Below, one piece after another: positions 21,601-22,577 of a DNA stretch of 22,577 nt. Under the pieces are notes generated by a model, which ran no database searches, was not told where the DNA came from, and saw only the letters and a list, made by a program, of their open reading frames with translations. Numbering within the stretch: the first letter of the stretch is position 1; the number at the start of each line of letters is the position of its first letter. The translations under genes were made by a program, and so were the position numbers. The DNA comes from a virus: the IMG/VR virus record IMGVR_UViG_3300043410_000045, positions 1 to 22,577 of that record. One strand, given 5' to 3'.

Positions 21601-22028
21601 CTCCGGTGCCTTACGTTCCACCAACACCGGTTATTCCAGGATCGCAAGTCTACTCACCAGCATTAACTCCAGAAGAACAGGCTAGACTTTCTGCGTTGCA
21701 AAAAATGTCTCAGAACATGGCAGGCGGTGGTATGACTAGTTACAATTTAGGAGGTTACTCCGATGGTGGACGATTACTCAAAGGCCCTGGTGATGGAGTT
21801 AGCGACTCTATTCCTGCTTCTATTGGCGACCGCCAGCCTGCCCGTCTTGCTGATGGTGAGTTTGTTATCCCAGCGCGCATAGTGTCCGAGATAGGTAACG
21901 GATCTACAGATGCAGGCGCACGTAAGTTGTACGCCATGATGGAAAGAGTCCAGCGTGCACGTAGTAAAACGGTAGGTCGCGGAAAAGTAGCTGTTAAGAG
22001 CGGCGCAGATAACATGCTGCCTGCATGA
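18606..22028 (+). CDS. Large multi-domain internal/ejection-type virion protein
   Basis: A 1140-residue protein. Residues 1-55 (SLHTLANHLQSAGRGDDKVL, then MTPNEVSGLQSLAMAHGG) are a start I recall from many uncultured phages. Residues 56-120 are a hydrophobic Gly/Ala zipper that could enter a membrane. Residues 401-625 are long, Lys/Ala/Thr-rich and probably coiled coil. Three DUF4214-like units follow at about 692-735, 748-795 and 819-862 (core VYQEVVGRKATDAELAKF). Residues 1056-1118 (GPGDGVSDSIPASIGDRQPA, then RLADGEFVIPA) are a second conserved piece. DGG/SGG turns (YFADGGLAG, ASGGIVAL, YSDGG) lie between. The length and plan fit an internal virion (ejection) protein or tape-measure-like protein; the former suits a short tail. 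A weak ribosome binding site (AAAGG, 18595-18599) precedes ATG 18606. Confidence 0.68.
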   Translation: MSLHTLANHLQSAGRGDDKVLVHMTPNEVSGLQSLAMAHGGSLTINPETGLPEAGFLSGILPMIAGAAMTAFSGGTINPLTAGLITGAAGTAMTGSLGKGLMMGLGAYGGAGLGAGLLGGEAAATGVANVTPAISSADAALRAGQTIGGGMAPAVGGVAGTVANATPGLTAATTGGGYGLPQAATPTIATPANTLNAQQAAYADYMRNNPVVASGGTQTVNAPASSVESATSGWDKFKSMPSKAFDLISGSGPEADKQREEFLKQNKNYLIAGGLGVLGASREDPRMAKEPSYAVHQYDWNRKYNPSSIAPGSTSERMYFADGGLAGLPVEQMSKQNAMLDNTRYPMAMQNTPSYAMPSQRPISQNVIYPSTDTDTTPYSGEETEHSMASGGIVALAAGGQTESQKELAKLTANFNTFKTSQNKAIADAKAALTKRTAELTNEYNANKKAYDADTAAQTKEWTARINAEKNATAKAALTKEFNTWKTGRTTGASQLLKDFNAAKTTATNETNANVTKLNNDITAQQKELGAYNTYLTNLDKYKYTDVGDVAQGSNLTSISKNYDTEIGKQKQEMTNAGLALEAAKKTGIQSLINRAQQDYDTQKSQYESATTQKADALKSFGEATARGESIGTHGIAAIPITPAKPSEEKMVLQPDGSWGPEKPTPQYQKLGYGKVTAISGWDNKTVKPWEPEDVQQVYQEVVGRKATDAELAKFVGGKGTMQQLVNNINNGNVNPDLVITRGAANPFTDAELQANAKYYWGREMTAGELANYKKANYANFATLRNALTSSNAYVDNLNKLNEAQFAKENAPVAVPVTKDDISSVFVDTLQRKPTAAEMKTYLDQKITKADLANQLKASDEYSSRLVQPDYSGNATTDGGTTVLPKGGGTGLVPAVTYTPGTMTRAEMDAYTQQYAAQPAVSKGSPYAPQAAPQYQIAGAMPNRDVNKELGLTGLYQQIAQKSPEIQQGLKFTPEQAQAMASPFANVTPGLVTLQSAATPVPYVPPTPVIPGSQVYSPALTPEEQARLSALQKMSQNMAGGGMTSYNLGGYSDGGRLLKGPGDGVSDSIPASIGDRQPARLADGEFVIPARIVSEIGNGSTDAGARKLYAMMERVQRARSKTVGRGKVAVKSGADNMLPA
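20679..21191 (+). repeat. Three DUF4214-like units in the large virion protein
   Basis: Units at residues about 692-735, 748-795 and 819-862 share a (Y/F)..(V/Y/T)(V/W/L).(R).(A/M/P)T..E(L/M) helix-turn-helix pattern: QVYQEVVGRKATDAELAKF, KYYWGREMTAGELANYKK, VFVDTLQRKPTAAEMKTYL. The first and third keep the R-K-x-T/P turn, and the second has GREMT. The family name is by pattern, not by search. Confidence 0.6.
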
Positions 22029-22477
22029 GTGAGATAACTTACAAAGCGGTAAATCCGTTTCAGTTTTTAAAGGAAATGGAAGAAATATTTCCTGCGCATT
22101 ATGAAGAGCTTTGTGTAACAAAAGATTTTCCGTTAGCTCCAGACTACAAAAGGTACTGGACTATGGCTGAGATGGGATGGCTGGTTTGTATTAACTGCAT
22201 GGATGGAGATGATTTAATTGGCTACATAGTATTTATCATCCAGCCGCATTTGCATTACAGCACATGTATTACTGCGTTTGAGGACATTTATTATTTGAAA
22301 CCGGAGTATCGTAAAGGGCGCACGGGTATCAAAATGTTTAAGTACGCAGAAGAAGTTATGAAAGAAATAGGTGTGCACAGGATAATCATGCACACGAAGA
22401 TTCATTTAGATAACTCTAGGCTTTTTGAGTATCTTGGGTACAAGCACACAGATAAACTGTATACAAAGATTTTGTAG
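22025..22477 (+). CDS. GNAT-family N-acetyltransferase
   Basis: A 150-residue protein of the GNAT type. The acetyl-CoA-binding motif A region reads IYYLKPEYRKGRTGIKMFKY, then AEEVMKEIGVHRIIMHTKIH. The middle has a strand segment (LIGYIVFIIQPHLHY) and a final NSRLFEYLGYKHTDKLYTKI end, the usual motif B with the Y-L-G-Y turn. It would acetylate a small molecule or a protein amine; the substrate is unknown. It overlaps the stop of the large virion gene (ATGA, 22025-22028) and lacks its own ribosome binding site, so its expression is coupled. Acetyltransferases of this kind are recurrent in the structural regions of phages, where virion modification or host interference has been suggested, without proof here. 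Confidence 0.85.
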   Translation: MSEITYKAVNPFQFLKEMEEIFPAHYEELCVTKDFPLAPDYKRYWTMAEMGWLVCINCMDGDDLIGYIVFIIQPHLHYSTCITAFEDIYYLKPEYRKGRTGIKMFKYAEEVMKEIGVHRIIMHTKIHLDNSRLFEYLGYKHTDKLYTKIL

Positions 22478-22485
22478 AGGTAATT

Positions 22486-22577
22486 ATGGAATATTCCCGC
22501 AGACAACTTGAGGCCGCTGGAGAACCGTTTGGTGAAAGTGCTACGCGCACAAAACCAGGTGGACGTATTTACGGTGG
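22486..22577 (+). CDS. N-terminal part of next virion gene (partial)
   Basis: The start is ATG 22486 with AGAGG (22476-22480) upstream; the gene runs off the right edge. The 30 visible residues start EYSRRQLEAAGEPFGESATR and continue to KPGGRIYGG. I recall this start (SRRQLEA.GEP.G...TR.KPGGR.YGG) as that of a phage virion protein, often near ejection or internal proteins. No function can be read from this piece. Confidence 0.65.
   Translation, partial: MEYSRRQLEAAGEPFGESATRTKPGGRIYG

Noticed and set aside
1-22577. tRNA genes, integrase, attachment sites or insertion sequences
   Set aside because: None could be recognised by eye. Short tRNAs could be missed without a dedicated scan, but there is almost no non-coding space for them.

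Overview
This window is a stretch of a tailed double-stranded DNA phage genome, most likely a short-tailed (podovirus-like) phage. Every credible gene is on the + strand. Genes are packed with gaps of at most about 60 bases, and many stop and start codons overlap. The families recalled here (basic Gly-Gly-Lys-rich small proteins, two head-tail connector-like proteins, glycine-rich adhesins, a P22 gp10/T7 tail-tube-B-like protein and a very long ejection-type protein) are, from memory, typical of uncultured aquatic phages. The host cannot be read from the sequence. No integrase, repressor, polymerase or terminase is present, so the window is only the virion and lysis part of a larger genome. 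Whether it is a free phage or a prophage is undetermined.

Layout. 1-2786: end of an upstream gene, then small basic, mostly disordered proteins, interrupted by an endonuclease VII-like HNH nuclease (268-681) and a one-span membrane protein (675-917). Several small proteins share a C-terminal peptide of the form GGK..SSAS.R.DG.A.RGKT. 2787-5037: head-tail connection, with two connector-like proteins flanking a zinc-ribbon protein and two more small basic proteins. 5034-8444: beta-rich virion proteins, one with ten 20-residue repeats in exact register and one tail-fibre-like. 8457-11869: two adjacent paralogous glycine-rich proteins, each made of two modules, probable receptor-binding adhesins. 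11883-13116: a small protein, a 2-oxoglutarate/Fe(II) oxygenase-like protein and a small conserved phage protein. 13095-15072: membrane and lysis block with two out-of-frame overlapping membrane proteins, a holin-like protein and a GH19-type endolysin. 15097-18548: tail-tube/DNA-stabilisation protein and three small accessory or fibre-like proteins. 18606-22028: a 1140-residue multi-domain protein, probably an internal or ejection protein. 22025-22577: a GNAT acetyltransferase and the start of another virion gene.

How they work together: connectors and the tail tube would close the filled head and form the short tail. The repeat, fibre and glycine-rich proteins would decorate the tail and bind the host. 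The 1140-residue protein could be ejected or line the channel. The lysis block releases progeny. No convincing promoter or terminator was found, and the arrangement looks like one long late transcript with translational coupling.

The items most worth checking are: an A AAA AAG slippery heptamer in exactly the phase that would fuse the two overlapping membrane-protein frames near 13658; a ~70-residue module present in both the tail-tube protein and a C1q-like fibre protein; the shared C-terminal peptide of the small basic proteins; a strong internal ribosome binding site at 2028-2040; and the two-gene, four-module glycine-rich adhesin array. Family names are from memory of sequence patterns and were not confirmed by any search.
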